From Paragonimus westermani (Eukaryota; Platyhelminthes; Trematoda; Plagiorchiida; Troglotrematidae): a stretch of 64,000 bases of DNA. The stretch's first letter is position 1. Every line of letters begins with the position of its first letter. The notes beneath the pieces were generated by a model that worked only from the letters and a program-made list of their open reading frames with translations, ran no database searches and was not told where the DNA came from. A program made the translations under genes and the position numbers. Location: contig QNGE01001714.1 of the NCBI GenBank assembly GCA_008508345.1, forward strand, positions 6,669-70,668. Direction: 5' to 3'. This document shows, one piece after another, positions 10,097 through 20,506 of the stretch.

Positions 10097-10153
10097 TGTT
10101 GGTTTCCCCAAATAAACTTCTGTGCCTCCCGCCTTCTGGGTTCACAACACTAG

Positions 10154-12665
10154 GTCCCGGTTGGGTATTTGCATACTGTTCTAGCTATTTTAAATCTATA
10201 CAGTTGTGTTGATCCGATGGCGACTTATCGAAACCGCTGTTCGTCACCGTTTTTCTTTAATTAGATGAAATTTTGGTGACCTCTATGTTAAGTTTATTCG
10301 CAAAGAAGTGAAACACAGAGCATGGTATTCGTGACAACGTCTTTGCTAGTCGGAAAGCCGTCACCAGACCAGTACTACGACACGACTTGGAGGATGTTAC
10401 ATATAAATCGAATGCCCGGACACCATCAACCTGGTTAGCTGGGTGAGGTTAACGATTTCGGATGGCATGTGGGGTTTCAGACAGGTGTTAGCAATATGAT
10501 ACTTGTGTACAAATGTTAACAGCGGAATATAATGGATTTATGCATTGGTGGCAATAAGAGATGGCGATTATTTATCAGAGACATCAGCTCCACACAGCTG
10601 ATGTGAGACAAACACCGCTTATCAAAAAACCGCGTCTTTGGAACCCTACTGATATTCTATAAAAGCGGTGTGAAGTTCTTCCCTTGCAGTCAATCGCCTT
10701 TATAGAATGTTCTGTCAACCAAGATGTATTTATCGATATGTCATTGAATGCTGGATCTGTTAATCTGCACACTCGCCGCTCCAAGTGATGTTAATTTGAA
10801 TATGAAATTACCACATGAGGCAAGTCTTATTGTCACGGTCACTCATGGTGTTGCGACAATGGCCAGATGTTAGAGCCTCAATGACTGCGCTTCACTGTTG
10901 GATTAAGAACTGAAAGCCTGTTTGGTAGAAAACTGAAGAACAGTGAATAACAGTCTAATGAAATAAGAGGCTGACACTTACACCAGACACCAAAGAAACA
11001 AAGCTTGCCAGAAATTTCCGTCTTGAGAATAACCCATTAATTAGAACTTGGGGTGCATATAAAATATTGTTTAATACCCTCGGCTCAATAAACTGGTTTG
11101 TCCACAGTATAGTAAGGCGATTGATCGAAATCGGAGTCTTCTCCTTGGTATAATTAGCACGGCAAATCATGATCCCGGAAATAACGCGGCGGTCCCCGTT
11201 AACTGCGTCGAAGACAAATCAAAAGACGGGTGCAAAAAGCAACTTTGCTCTGCTCCAACAATGTGTGGGACAGGGAGGAAATTGCATGGTATTTATAGGG
11301 TGCATATTGACCTACCAACATTCTGGAACCAGAAAACCGAATGATAGACATCAAAAAAGTAGTTAAGATAATTAAGCCACCAATGAGCATAGCGGAATAG
11401 AGGTCAAACAGGTAAGAATAATAGTGAAAGTTACCTCTCGAATGTTCACGACATTTCCGCTTATTGTGATTGAATAGAATTGTTTTATTGAGAAAGGAGG
11501 CGGTTGTGGATGGAAGAAAAGTGAGTTCCTATAATATATATATATATATATGAGGAATTGTATACTTTTGCGATTTTCTTCAATATCCACGTAAAGTGAC
11601 AAATGTGATTATCTCAGACCAATCCCCAATAAACTATTTCACTACCCAAAATACTTGTTGCGCTTAGAAAGACTTTGAGTGGGGAAAGAAACTTTTTGTA
11701 AAGTGAAAACAGAATCAGATTGTGTCAGAAAGAGAGTAAGACAATAGTTCTTAATTTCCGCTGCTACGGTTACCGTATCCGCTGGATTCGGCCTAAAACA
11801 CCATGTCTGAAAAAAGTTGACGATTCCACTTTTCGATCTTTAAGCACTTACTTGCGGTAACTGAAAACTTTTTCTGAATAACCACCGCTATGCGACCTTC
11901 TCAATGACCTTTTCCGGTCCAGTTTTTCCAAAGTGGCTTTTGCGTGTTGCTGTGTGGATAATAACGATCGTTTACGATCTCTTCAGGTGACTGACTTTTG
12001 ACTCCGCATCACTCAAAAGCTATCAGTTGATCTCGGCTGAACATTTATGTAAAGCGAGAAACCGTCGAGGTTTGCTGATTCTCAGAAAAATTCGATTCGT
12101 ACTTTCCACTCGAGGAACTACGGTTACCTCCTCAGTCAGTGATGATGGCCACTTCCATTGAAACACAACCCAGCTCTTTATATTCTGTCACATCCCTAAT
12201 CTGGACGGGCGAAGACGCTATCATATCAGGTGATCTTACGAGTATAAAATGGTCATTTTGCTGAGGCGGAAACGGAAGTAAGTTCGTTGGTCAATCCCAG
12301 ATAATCTAGCCGACATAACAAACTAGCGTGCTATCTTAAGTACGTTCCTGGATAATGCCTGCCCTAGCATGTGATTACATTTTTCAGAGCTCGGCTAATA
12401 CGGACTTTAAGACTGTGGTGTTCAGAGGGTCAAGTTAGTGTGGCCACATGGATAAACTCCTGCTTATGCCAAAGTCAGTTTCGAAAAGAATGAATGAATG
12501 GTTTGTTTAACCGGTTTGTTTAACTGGTGACGTTATGTGGTTGGATAGTGAAAGCAAGCGCTTTCTGGCATAATTTGACCTGATTTCAAAGGCTTGGTGA
12601 TCTCAGTTATATCGTGGGTTGTATACGGATTTATATACCCAGATCACATTAAATTGATGAGTCTG
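10154..12665. other. No recognisable gene; short (TA)n tract
   Basis: About 2.5 kb without any convincing ORF, domain or shared repeat. A TA-dinucleotide microsatellite of about 22 bp lies at 11531-11552. Small ORFs (for example 10584-10784 and 11372-11602 minus) look like chance. Confidence 0.5.
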
Positions 12666-12882
12666 AGTTTATTTTGAGGGCTGGTCTTCTGAAAACCATG
12701 TTGCATCACACTATAAGGCTTTCTTTTTTGTAGCGATTCTACAACTCTTGAATTATTTTTAAGAACATCGGGTTGATTGAGACCCAGCAGTAAACACTGT
12801 ATAAAATTGTGTTTGTGGCTGGTGGTGAACTTCATGTTGACCTCACAGGGAAAGCTGGCCTGGTAGGTTGTAACTAATCTAC
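12666..12882 (+). repeat. Dispersed repeat R1, copy 2
   Basis: Direct repeat of 8119-8340 at visibly more than 80 percent identity, losing similarity at both ends together with copy 1. A 63-codon minus-strand ORF (12644-12835) covers it, but the equivalent frame is broken in copy 1, so it is treated as non-coding. Confidence 0.85.
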
Positions 12883-13932
12883 TTGCTGTTCTGGTCGTCC
12901 AGTTATTACCATAATCTTGTCCGTCTTGCTAGTGGCTAGTGTCATTCTTTATATGGTCAAGGCACGGACTGGTTTGTCTGACTTGGATAACACATGACAA
13001 CAGCCGCTTTGCAAATTTTCCCCGTTCCCCTTACGATAACGCCAATGTGTCAGGTCTCATTATGAAGCAGGTGTTTGTTCGAGCGCTATCTAAAGGCTGA
13101 TTGAATGAATTGGAAATATAAGGTTAAAAGAAAGCACGCAATACACTTGTACACTTGATTCAGTGTTGGACATTAGAAGAGGAGTACGAAGCAAAGAAAA
13201 TATAACGAAGATACAAACACAAACACAGAGTTTCATTTCAGAACCGGTAAGGAACATGAGTGCATTAATCGAAGTAGGATTAGCTCGGTCAAAATACCGA
13301 AACAGAAATGTGGGCTGGACATGACATTCAAGCGTAAAGCGAGCGTACTTTGACGGGTGTCGTACCCGCAAGAAGTGCCTGGTTCTCAGGATTGTCTACT
13401 GCATGAAATCCTGTGCAGGTTATGCCAACACAGAACCACGAACGTGTACACTCATTTGCACGGCTGATGCACGTTCACGCACGCTGGGCCGCTATAAATT
13501 GTCGTTTGTGTTGGTGGCAAGTCCTTCATAACGCGTACACACTGTTTCAGTAGTTGCTTCTGGTACCTCGTCTTCCTGGCGTTGTCACTTGCACTTTTAG
13601 TTCCCAAATGTGCCCCCATTTTGTGAGTAGTGTACTACTCACCAACGAAGTTGTCTATTACACAACACCCCTCCCCTTTCTGATGTTCCCTGACTCCTCT
13701 GCATCTGCCGACAAATTCTCTCCGAGCACCGCAATGTCGCCTCTCGGATTATTGATACTCTGCTGGTTCGCCGCGCGAGCCTATCGTGCCACATTGCGAG
13801 TTCATTGCCATGCACTCGCCTCGTCTCGCTCTCCCTCTTGATCGTGTATACTGGGCCTCGTTTGTAACTACGCACGTTTCCGTTTAGACGAAAGTCTTCT
13901 CGATCATCGGCCGCTGACACCTGTGTTCTGAT
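12883..13932. other. No recognisable feature
   Basis: Contains only ORFs without known domains (13090-13371 minus; 13554-13841 plus, overlapped by a minus ORF). No internal repeat or TE domain was recognised up to the LTR at 13933. Confidence 0.45.
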
Positions 13933-14238
13933 TGTGGTGAACCGAGAAGGCGGATGACACAGAGGTTGTTTTATTGGAGAAACCAATACTAAAATTAAAC
14001 GTCTCAACGGGACTAGGAACAAAAACACTCATTTGCACACCACACTCTTCTGAGGATACTCCAGTCGCTTTGGACACCATGTCTCAGTTCCAACATGTGG
14101 CGAAAGTCATTCCACGTGATGCTGTCCTCCAATTATCCTTCCCGTATCTCTCCCGTATTTATCCAACGGTCATTTCTATCCACGCTGCTACTGAATAGTG
14201 GTGTGAGTAGTATGGTTCGATAGTCTATTCGCACTACA
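13933..14238 (-). mobile_element. 3' LTR of minus-strand gypsy fragment (306 bp)
   Basis: On the minus strand it starts TGTAGTGCGAATAGAC at 14238, contains CCATACTACTCACACCACTA, and ends GGTTCACCACA at 13933. It directly follows the end of the minus-strand pol fragment at 14239-15527, so it is that element's 3' LTR. Confidence 0.85.
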
Positions 14239-15527
14239 GGATGATCTCGATGTCACCTTTCTTCCTAGGTTGAACATTCTAGCTTTGCCGAACCGTTGAG
14301 CTAGCGATTGCTCCTTTGTATGTGTCTGCGACGCTTTCAAATTTCGTTTAGCTTCTCCTCTTTCGTCAGCTAACTCTGGTGGAATCACTGCATTGTCCTA
14401 TTCCAATACCCTAATCCATCGGAAGTCGGGTGATTCTCCTGTACAGCAAACAAAATGGAGATTCCTTCGTGCTCGTCTCCACGAATGCACAGTGGGCCAA
14501 TAACGCCAGTGAGAAGGCGGACTCCCAGTCGCCTCCTTTGGCTGATGATCATTCCCTGATCATTCGGTTGTCACTTTCAGTGAGTCAGTTCGTCTGCGGG
14601 TGACATGGTGTCGTTCGGATGCGCGTGATTCCCAGCTGTTGCATGCTTGTTCAAAACTCATGTCTCTCAAATACCGGTCCCTGATTCCTCAAGGCCGCCT
14701 TTGGTGCGCCGTGGTTTATCACCATATCTCTCACCGTAAGTGCTTTTTGATCCGGAACGCCAGTCGATTTAATCCAACGGGTAAAATGTTCCATCGTGAC
14801 CAGAATATACTGATCACCGCGAGCGTCTAGTGGAAACGGGCTCATGAGATCCGCCGACCAGAGATCACCGATTTCGGAAACCGGTATTGGCTGTAAGAGC
14901 TGTTGAGCTCCCCATTGTCACCTTTCAGTTGCTGACAATGTTGGCAGGCAAGCGAGTACGCAGTCATATCTTCTTTCATCTTCGATCAATATATTCCTTG
15001 TTGAAGCAGATCGTACGTCCAGGTGCATCTGGTATGTGTGCCATTTCATGACAGCTTGCCACCACTTTCCTCCTCAATTGTATCGGGATGACTACCACAT
15101 GAAAATGACCCACGCCACGTTGCCACATTAATACGACCGCATTGTTTAGGCCAGATCTTCACCATTGGGAACCGATTGTTTTCAGCACTTCATCCGTATT
15201 ATTTATAAGAATTCTCACGCCTCTTGCCAGAGCGTCAGTCACCTTTCGGAGGGCCTTGTCCTGACACAGTAGACGCACTAGTGTTTATGGGTCCTGTTCC
15301 ATTACCAACCCATTTACTCCCAAAATCACTTCGAGAGGTTCGTCGTCCCCCCGCACTCCAGAAAGAAAATCCGCGAGGCAACTGCTAGAACCGGATACAT
15401 GACTGATCTTGAATTCATATTCCTGTAAACGCAACGCCCATCGGGCTAATTTGCCCCTCAGATCTCCCGCCTTCCGGATCCACTCCAGAGTTTTATGATC
15501 CGTCTCCACGTGGAACTGTTGACCCCC
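14239..15527 (-). pseudogene. Ty3/gypsy RNase H-integrase fragment
   Basis: Reading down the minus strand, the RNase H end is clear (FHVETDHKTLEWIRKAGD, YEFKISHVSGSSSCLADFLS, 15285-15517). The integrase zinc-finger region is decayed (VASCHEMAH; LACQHCQQLK). The catalytic core (14651-14890) reads DLWSADLMSPFP, with the first Asp, then YILVTMEHFTRWIKSTGVPD. After a deletion comes GITRIRTTPCHPQTN with LTESDNRMIREW, holding the Glu region, and then SALLAHCAFVETSTKESPF. The core's second Asp region (LTDQG) is altered to ALRNQGPVFERHEF. RNase H is cut off at 15517-15527, exactly where the plus-strand LTR at 15528 begins. The fragment is inactive and lies head to head with the next element. Confidence 0.88.
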
Positions 15528-15835
15528 TGTTCTGAGGATAGCCGGTCGTACTACTTACACCACCACTATTCAGTAGCGAGGTGAGAGCATGGATCGAAAT
15601 GGCCGCAGGAAAAAAACGGGAGAAATACGGGAACGACCTTTGGAGGGCAGCATCATATGAAATGGTTTCTGCTACATAAGGGAACCGAGACATGGTGTCC
15701 AAAGCGACCGGAAAATCCTCGGATCAGTGTGGTGTGCAAATGTGTGTTTTTGTTCGTAGTGTCGTTGAGACGCATAACTCGTATACTGGTTTCCGCAAAT
15801 AAACCTCTGTGACACCCGCCTCCTCAGATCACAAC
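15528..15835 (+). mobile_element. 5' LTR of plus-strand Ty3/gypsy element (308 bp)
   Basis: Starts TGTTCTGAGGATAG and ends CAGATCACAAC, with the family block TTACACCACCACTATTCAGTAG and an AATAAA signal (GCAAATAAACCTC) near its end. It is followed within a few bases by TTGGAGCCACAACC, a plausible primer-binding site (the matching tRNA was not identified), and then by gag. It interrupts the older minus-strand element. Confidence 0.88.
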
Positions 15836-15863
15836 GATTGGAGCCACAACCCTTGACTGGAGG

Positions 15864-16326
15864 ATGAAGATTCCGTGGCCACAGCCGTTTGAGGATGGAG
15901 ACTTCGGGGACTTTCTGGAGGACTTCGAGGACATAGCGGAGGTGGTTGGGGACAAGGTCGGCCGAGCGAAGTTGGCAGTACTGCGGACGCTGCTCAGGGG
16001 CAGGGCGAAAGCGGTGCTGGATGCGGCACGAAGAGGCCCCTGCAGAGCTGGAGTGGACTGTTGTGAAGGAGGCGCTGATCTCCGCGTTCGACAGCCCCGC
16101 CGACTGCCAGGAGGCAGTGAGGCGGCTCAAGGGCATCCGGCTTAGACCAGGAGGCCATGTTTTCGTTTTTTTGCCGTGTCATTGCTTGTCACACGTGGAC
16201 CAGGATTCAGAACGACACATCATGACAGATCAGTCCTCGGAGAGAGTGCAACCAACAGTCCGGAATCAGTTCAGGGTTGCTCTCATCGCACATCGCATGA
16301 CGCTGGAACAGTTGGCCGATACAGCT
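15864..16326 (+). pseudogene. Ty3/gypsy gag, 5' part
   Basis: ATG at 15864 opens MKIPWPQPFEDGDFGDFLED, then AEVVGDKVGRAKLAVLRTLL and RAKAVLDAARRGP, the acidic N-terminal part of a gypsy Gag capsid. A frame slip near 16030 moves the continuation (AELEWTVVKEALISAFDS, QEAVRRLKGIRL) into the frame of 15946-16911. Gag would form the particle that houses reverse transcription. From 15961 the sequence is repeated exactly at 16327, so whether this stretch is correctly assembled is open. Confidence 0.85.
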
Positions 16327-16692
16327 ACCGAGCGAAGTTGGCAGTACTGCGGACGCTGCTCAGGGGCAGGGCGAAAGCGGTGCTGGATGCGGCACGAAGA
16401 GGCCCCTGCAGAGCTGGAGTGGACTGTTGTGAAGGAGGCGCTGATCTCCGCGTTCGACAGCCCCGCCGACTGCCAGGAGGCAGTGAGGCGGCTCAAGGGC
16501 ATCCGGCTTAGACCAGGAGGCCATGTTTTCGTTTTTTTGCCGTGTCATTGCTTGTCACACGTGGACCAGGATTCAGAACGACACATCATGACAGATCAGT
16601 CCTCGGAGAGAGTGCAACCAACAGTCCGGAATCAGTTCAGGGTTGCTCTCATCGCACATCGCATGACGCTGGAACAGTTGGCCGATACAGCT
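15961..16692 (+). repeat. 366-bp perfect tandem duplication within gag
   Basis: Units 15961-16326 and 16327-16692 are identical apart from the first base or so. 366 bp is 122 codons, so the 321-codon frame at 15946-16911 stays open through both. The reverse-complement copy at 864-1880 has the unit once. It could be a real duplication, or an overlap between two contigs that was joined without merging. Confidence 0.92.
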
Positions 16693-17343
16693 CGACAATT
16701 GCTGGCAGAAAATGTCGCGACAGTCAACGAGTTGGAGGCAAGCGAACCAAGTGAACTGAATGAGCTTCAAAGCGCAGTGGAAATTTTGACTCAGGAAGTG
16801 GCGGTTTTGAAGGTGACGGATGATGTGGATCGTGGCGATGTCTGTTACGGATGCAAAAGACGTGGATACTGGCGAAGATTTTGCCCACTGGACAGGAAGT
16901 TTGGAAATTGAATAAACGTTTCTTCGATTGTTTTCGTTTGGGAAAGAGGATCCGGCAATGGTGGGTGGTTGATAAGACAGCAGTTCATGCTAGGTTAGAA
17001 GTCAGTGGTAGATCGGAGTACTGTTTGAGTGACACTGGGACCACGATTTGATTGACTGAGCCAATGTAAGGGAAGACTGTTTAGCCGTGTATGATGGTCG
17101 TTCGAACAGTCGGTGGGTTTACTCTCAAAGTTGATGATAACTGATTCAACCTCCTTTCTATATACTCATGCTTCCGTGCTAATGTTAAATTGAAGTCTGC
17201 TGTTCTGATCAACTAGTTCTAACAATATTTCTATGCGATGATGCCACCCGGATTCTATTGCCCATTCACGCACAGATCTATTCATAATGTGTGGTAAATA
17301 AAGTCCATCGATTAATTAGTTGATCTTCTAATTAATTAGCCAT
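16327..17343 (+). pseudogene. Gag C-terminus, zinc knuckle and protease start (exact copy of 864-1880)
   Basis: Includes TARQLLAENVATVNELEASE, a coiled-coil-like stretch (SELNELQSAVEILTQEVAVL), the CYGCKRRGYWRRFC knuckle with Tyr in place of His, and in another frame (16851-17051) CLSDTGTTI, with the aspartic protease Asp-Thr-Gly. Beyond 17060 the sequence is decayed and pol does not start. The whole 1017 bp equals the reverse complement of 864-1880, and it ends at the N at 17344. It may therefore have been placed here by the assembler. Confidence 0.85.
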
Positions 17344-17344
17344 N
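17344..17344. other. Single N, sequence join or gap
   Basis: The sequence reads GCCATNATGCCG. Homology to the left copy ends at the base before the N, and gypsy RT begins in mid-domain at the base after it, so about 500 bp of RT/protease coding sequence is missing at this point. Confidence 0.95.
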
Positions 17345-17728
17345 ATGCCGTTCGGACTCTCAGGCGTCCCGTTCACGTTCAGACGATTGATGCTGAACGT
17401 GATGGACGGATTGTGCAACACTGTTTCCCATGGAGAAGACAGCGCTAACGGGAGAGAACTTGCGGTACACGTTACAGCTGTATCGCCGAACATTGAACAA
17501 GTCGACCTGTTGATCAATAATCCGGAGTCTCAACTGGCGAAACAAACGATAGTACTTCTCGGTCACAAGGTTAGTCGGGGTGAGGTCCAATCACAGCCTG
17601 AGAAACTGCTGGCAATCGAGACTATCCTGGTTCCCACATCGAAGAGGACCCTGCGACGGTTCTTTCTATCTCCTCACGAGTCCATTATAGGAAATTGTGA
17701 AAAAGGATTGCCAATCCCATTGGTCTGA
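17345..17728 (+). pseudogene. Ty3/gypsy reverse transcriptase fragment, YxDD region deleted
   Basis: Opens in mid-RT with MPFGLSGVPFTFRRLMLNVM (usual MPFGL-NAP-TFQRLM). It jumps, after a deletion that removes the catalytic Y-x-D-D, to VSPNIEQVDLLINNPESQLA and IVLLGHKVSRGEVQSQPEKL, the palm/thumb motif (K---FLGH-VS-EG). It ends with PTSKRTLRRFF. Without the catalytic aspartates it cannot be active. It follows the N at 17344 directly, so its true upstream partner is unknown. Confidence 0.85.
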
Positions 17729-18200
17729 TGAAGATGGGACAGCTGACCCTGAAATCGCCAGTGACTGGACAGAACTTCGTTGTCGCAACGGATGCGAGTG
17801 ATGTAGGAATCTGAGGTGTAGTGAGGCAAGAGGACGGTGTTTTGTAGTATGCCAGTCGGGTACTGGATCCTGCTGAACGAAACTATCCAACGACGGAGAA
17901 CGAATGTTTGGCGATTGTGTAGGCCTTGGAAAAATGGAAACCGTACTTGTTCGGCCGACGTTTCCATGTGGAGACCGACCACAGTCTGTTGAAGTGGATT
18001 AAATCAGCGAACGACCCCCGAAGAGAACGGGCTCGTTGTGCGTTACGACTACAGGAGTATGACTTCACAATTTGCCATGTATCAGGGAAAGAGAACTTTG
18101 TGCCTGATTCGCTTTCCCGAACGCAACACCTGGATGAGATCCACAAGAACGTGATCGGGGTTAACAGTGCGAAACTGGAGAACGATTCCGGAAGGCTATA
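17729..18200 (+). pseudogene. Ty3/gypsy RNase H remnant
   Basis: SPVTGQNFVVATDASDVGI carries the first RNase H Asp. It is followed by a TGA, then GVVRQEDGVL, a TAG, YASRVLDPAERNYPTTENEC, LAIV, another TAG, ALEKWKPYLFGRRFHVETDH, SLLKWIKSANDPRRERARCA and FTICHVSGKENFVPDSLSR. The domain is co-linear with a complete gypsy RNase H apart from three in-frame stops, at least one of which fits a Trp codon turned into TAG. Confidence 0.88.
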
Positions 18201-18213
18201 GGTAGCGCACAGG

Positions 18214-19270
18214 ATGGATAAGGCGATGCGGTTGGTTAGTGATCAACTTCTATCGTGGGGGAAACCGCCGGAAGACGAAGTGAATCCGGAAGTGGGAGCT
18301 TTCAGAATGCACTTGTCCGACTTGCGGTTGAATAGTGCCGGAATTTTGATACACCAACTGCGGGAGGGAATACACTTGCCGGTCATACCGTTGGAGTTGA
18401 GGGCGATGGTTGTGAAGGAATGTCATCAGCTGGCTCATGCCGGATGTCATCGAACCTCTGAAATGCTGAAGCAAATGGCGTACTAACCGGGAATGAAGAA
18501 AGAATTCAGCAGTTGTGTACGGGCTTGCCAGCAATGTCGGCTACTGAAGAGCACTGACGACCCCAGACAGTATCTCACACAATCAATCCCGGTAGTGAAA
18601 CTGGGCAATTGTGGTCAGTGGATGTGATGGGCCTTTTTCCAATAACCACTTCCTGAAATCAATACATCCTAGTCATGACTGAACATTTCACAAGGTGGAT
18701 CGAGACAGCCGCTATACCCGATCAGCGTGCGAGCACTGTATACAGGGCGGTGATGGAACACATGGTTGCAGTTCACGAAGTACCGCGTAGCATACTGACC
18801 GATCACAAGGCCCGTGCTTCGAGAGTTTCACGGAGTTTCGAAGGTGTCTGAGCATATGGGAATCAAGAAAATTCTCATAACAACATACCACTCACTATGA
18901 TTGGGTTGATGGAGAGACACAGTCGCACAATCAACGAGTGGTTGGTTGCGAAAGGAGGGACCCGGGAGAAAACCATAGATTCTGTCGACCCACCGCTGTT
19001 CGCCACAAGGGACAACGAAAAAGTCGCCATTCGAGCTGATGTATGGGCGCGTGGCACGCTTTGCAGTCAATCAGGAGATTGATTTATGAGGAGACCAGCA
19101 GGTGAGCACGCGTGGATTAACAGAAGCTCGGAGATCGGCCCAACAAAAGTTAAAGGACAGAAAATGTTTCCAAGGAGCAATCAACTGCGAGGTTATCGGG
19201 TCGCAGTGTGATGTTTGAACTTCGTTCAAGACCGACGGAGCATGGGGACGACAGGACCCGGATCTAAAAG
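18214..19270 (+). pseudogene. Ty3/gypsy integrase remnant
   Basis: The N-terminal HHCC zinc finger is legible: ECHQLAHAGCHRTSEM with H-x3-H, then after a stop FSSCVRACQQCRLLKS with C-x2-C. The catalytic core follows: LWSVDVMGLFP (first Asp), YILVMTEHFTRWIETAAIPD, PRSILTDHKARASR (second Asp), and after frame shifts GLMERHSRTINEWLVAKGG (Glu). Integrase cuts the target DNA and joins the cDNA ends. Stops and frameshifts disable it. The tail runs towards the 3' LTR with the frame reading VHGSQFRKWYDTPIRREHKL (19360-19430). Confidence 0.88.
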
Positions 19271-19509
19271 GTTCCTGGTAAAATGAGGGTGACCGTATGT
19301 GGTAGTGGAACGTCACGACCCAGTGTATCTGATTAGGAATGAGAACAGTCAACATCGAGTGCACGGAAGCCAGTTTCGTAAATGGTATGACACTCCGATC
19401 AGAAGAGAACACAAACTGGGTGTATCAGCAGCACCAAGGCCGATACGCAGATCATCGAGAGGACGAGGAGAACCGGAACGCCTTTTGTTACAACTGCAAC
19501 AGTGTTTTT

Positions 19510-19520
19510 GGGTGGAGGAG
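19510..19520 (+). promoter_or_regulatory. Polypurine tract of the plus-strand gypsy element
   Basis: GGGTGGAGGAG lies immediately upstream of the 3' LTR start TGTAGTG at 19521, the position and composition expected of the plus-strand cDNA primer of an LTR retrotransposon. Confidence 0.65.
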
Positions 19521-19837
19521 TGTAGTGGGGATAGACGGTTGCGCCATACTACTTGCACCACCACTATTCAGCAGTGGGGCAACAGCATGGATCGAAATGT
19601 TTGCGTGACAAAAACGGGAGAGATACGGAAAGAATCACTGAAAGAGAGCAGCGCATGGAATGCCTTTTGCTTCATAAAGAAACTGAATTTTAACAGCCAA
19701 AACTGCCAGGACGTCCTGAAAGCAGTGTTGTGTGCACATGAGTGTTTTTTGTTCGCATTCCGATCGAGACTCGTAACCCGTGTCCTGGATTCCCCGATGA
19801 ATTACCTGTGTGCCATCGGCGTTCTCAGCTCACAACA
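19521..19837 (+). mobile_element. 3' LTR of plus-strand Ty3/gypsy element (317 bp)
   Basis: TGTAGTGGGGATAGACGG to CAGCTCACAACA, with CCATACTACTTGCACCACCA. It is quite diverged from the 5' LTR at 15528. For a single insertion the LTRs start identical, so either the element is old or the 5' and 3' halves come from different insertions, as the N at 17344 would allow. Confidence 0.85.
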
Positions 19838-20506
19838 GGAAGTGCACTATGGAAAATTGTGGTGAAAACCGACTCGATTCATCGCTTATCCAACTCCCCA
19901 CACAACAGAATATCTGACCAGCGACCAATCCAAATAGCGCGTTAAGGACACAACACCAGGATTGGACGAACGGTCTCAGTGTCGTGCCTTCCGTTATTCG
20001 CCAAGTTGTCTGTCCCGTATTCCACCAATTAACATACAGTGTATGACTTTGTATGTGCTAATACGATCAGCCAATGACAGACTGTGATTTCTTTAATACT
20101 GTTGTGCATCTATAAATTCGGCGTCTCAACTCATGAATAAGAACTGCTTACTGCTACCAGTACCAGGTCTTCTCCTTACTACTTCCGTGGGAGGTTTTAA
20201 TTCAAGTACGATTTCTAGGGCTATACGGAGTTCCTAAATCCGAGTGTCACAAAAAGACAGCTTCTCAGACTAATCACGCGTTGCCTATTTTACAAAATTG
20301 TTTTGTGAGCATCAGTTAAATATCAGCTGGTTTAATTGCACCTTTTTCTACACCCAGCTTGGACCGAGCTAGGCGAAAGCAACGTGATTTGAAGTCTGGG
20401 AATAAAAAGCCGACAGTAGGTTCAGCCGACTCTGAAAGTTTACACAGATCCACTGAATCAAACGCACCGTTATGGTGGAGAAGAAATATGGTGGCCTTTG
20501 GCCAGC
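19838..20506. other. No recognisable feature
   Basis: Sequence between two LTRs. No gypsy coding remains, no repeat match, no convincing ORF. Confidence 0.45.

Larger units (their letters stand above)
9293..10149 (+). mobile_element. Solo Ty3/gypsy LTR split by two nested insertions
   Basis: Begins TGTAGTGAGGACAGACGG and ends GGTTCACAACA. It is flanked on both sides by CTAG (9289-9292 and 10150-10153), a 4-bp target duplication. LTR-homologous parts are 9293-9399, about 9795-9939 and about 10097-10149; the last carries the AATAAA signal (CAAATAAAC). The intervening pieces are foreign: R2 at 9400-9794 and a 157-bp insert at 9940-10096. No internal gypsy sequence flanks it, so it is a solo LTR left by LTR-LTR recombination and later invaded twice. 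Confidence 0.85.

Noticed and set aside
11531..11552. Regulatory AT-rich element
   Set aside because: It is a plain TA microsatellite with no gene nearby.
13639..14028. 129-codon minus-strand ORF
   Set aside because: It runs into the LTR at 13933, overlaps a plus-strand ORF and shows no domain.
15994..16770. Minus-strand ORFs opposite gag
   Set aside because: They are antisense shadows of gag, and the same frames recur at every copy of this sequence.
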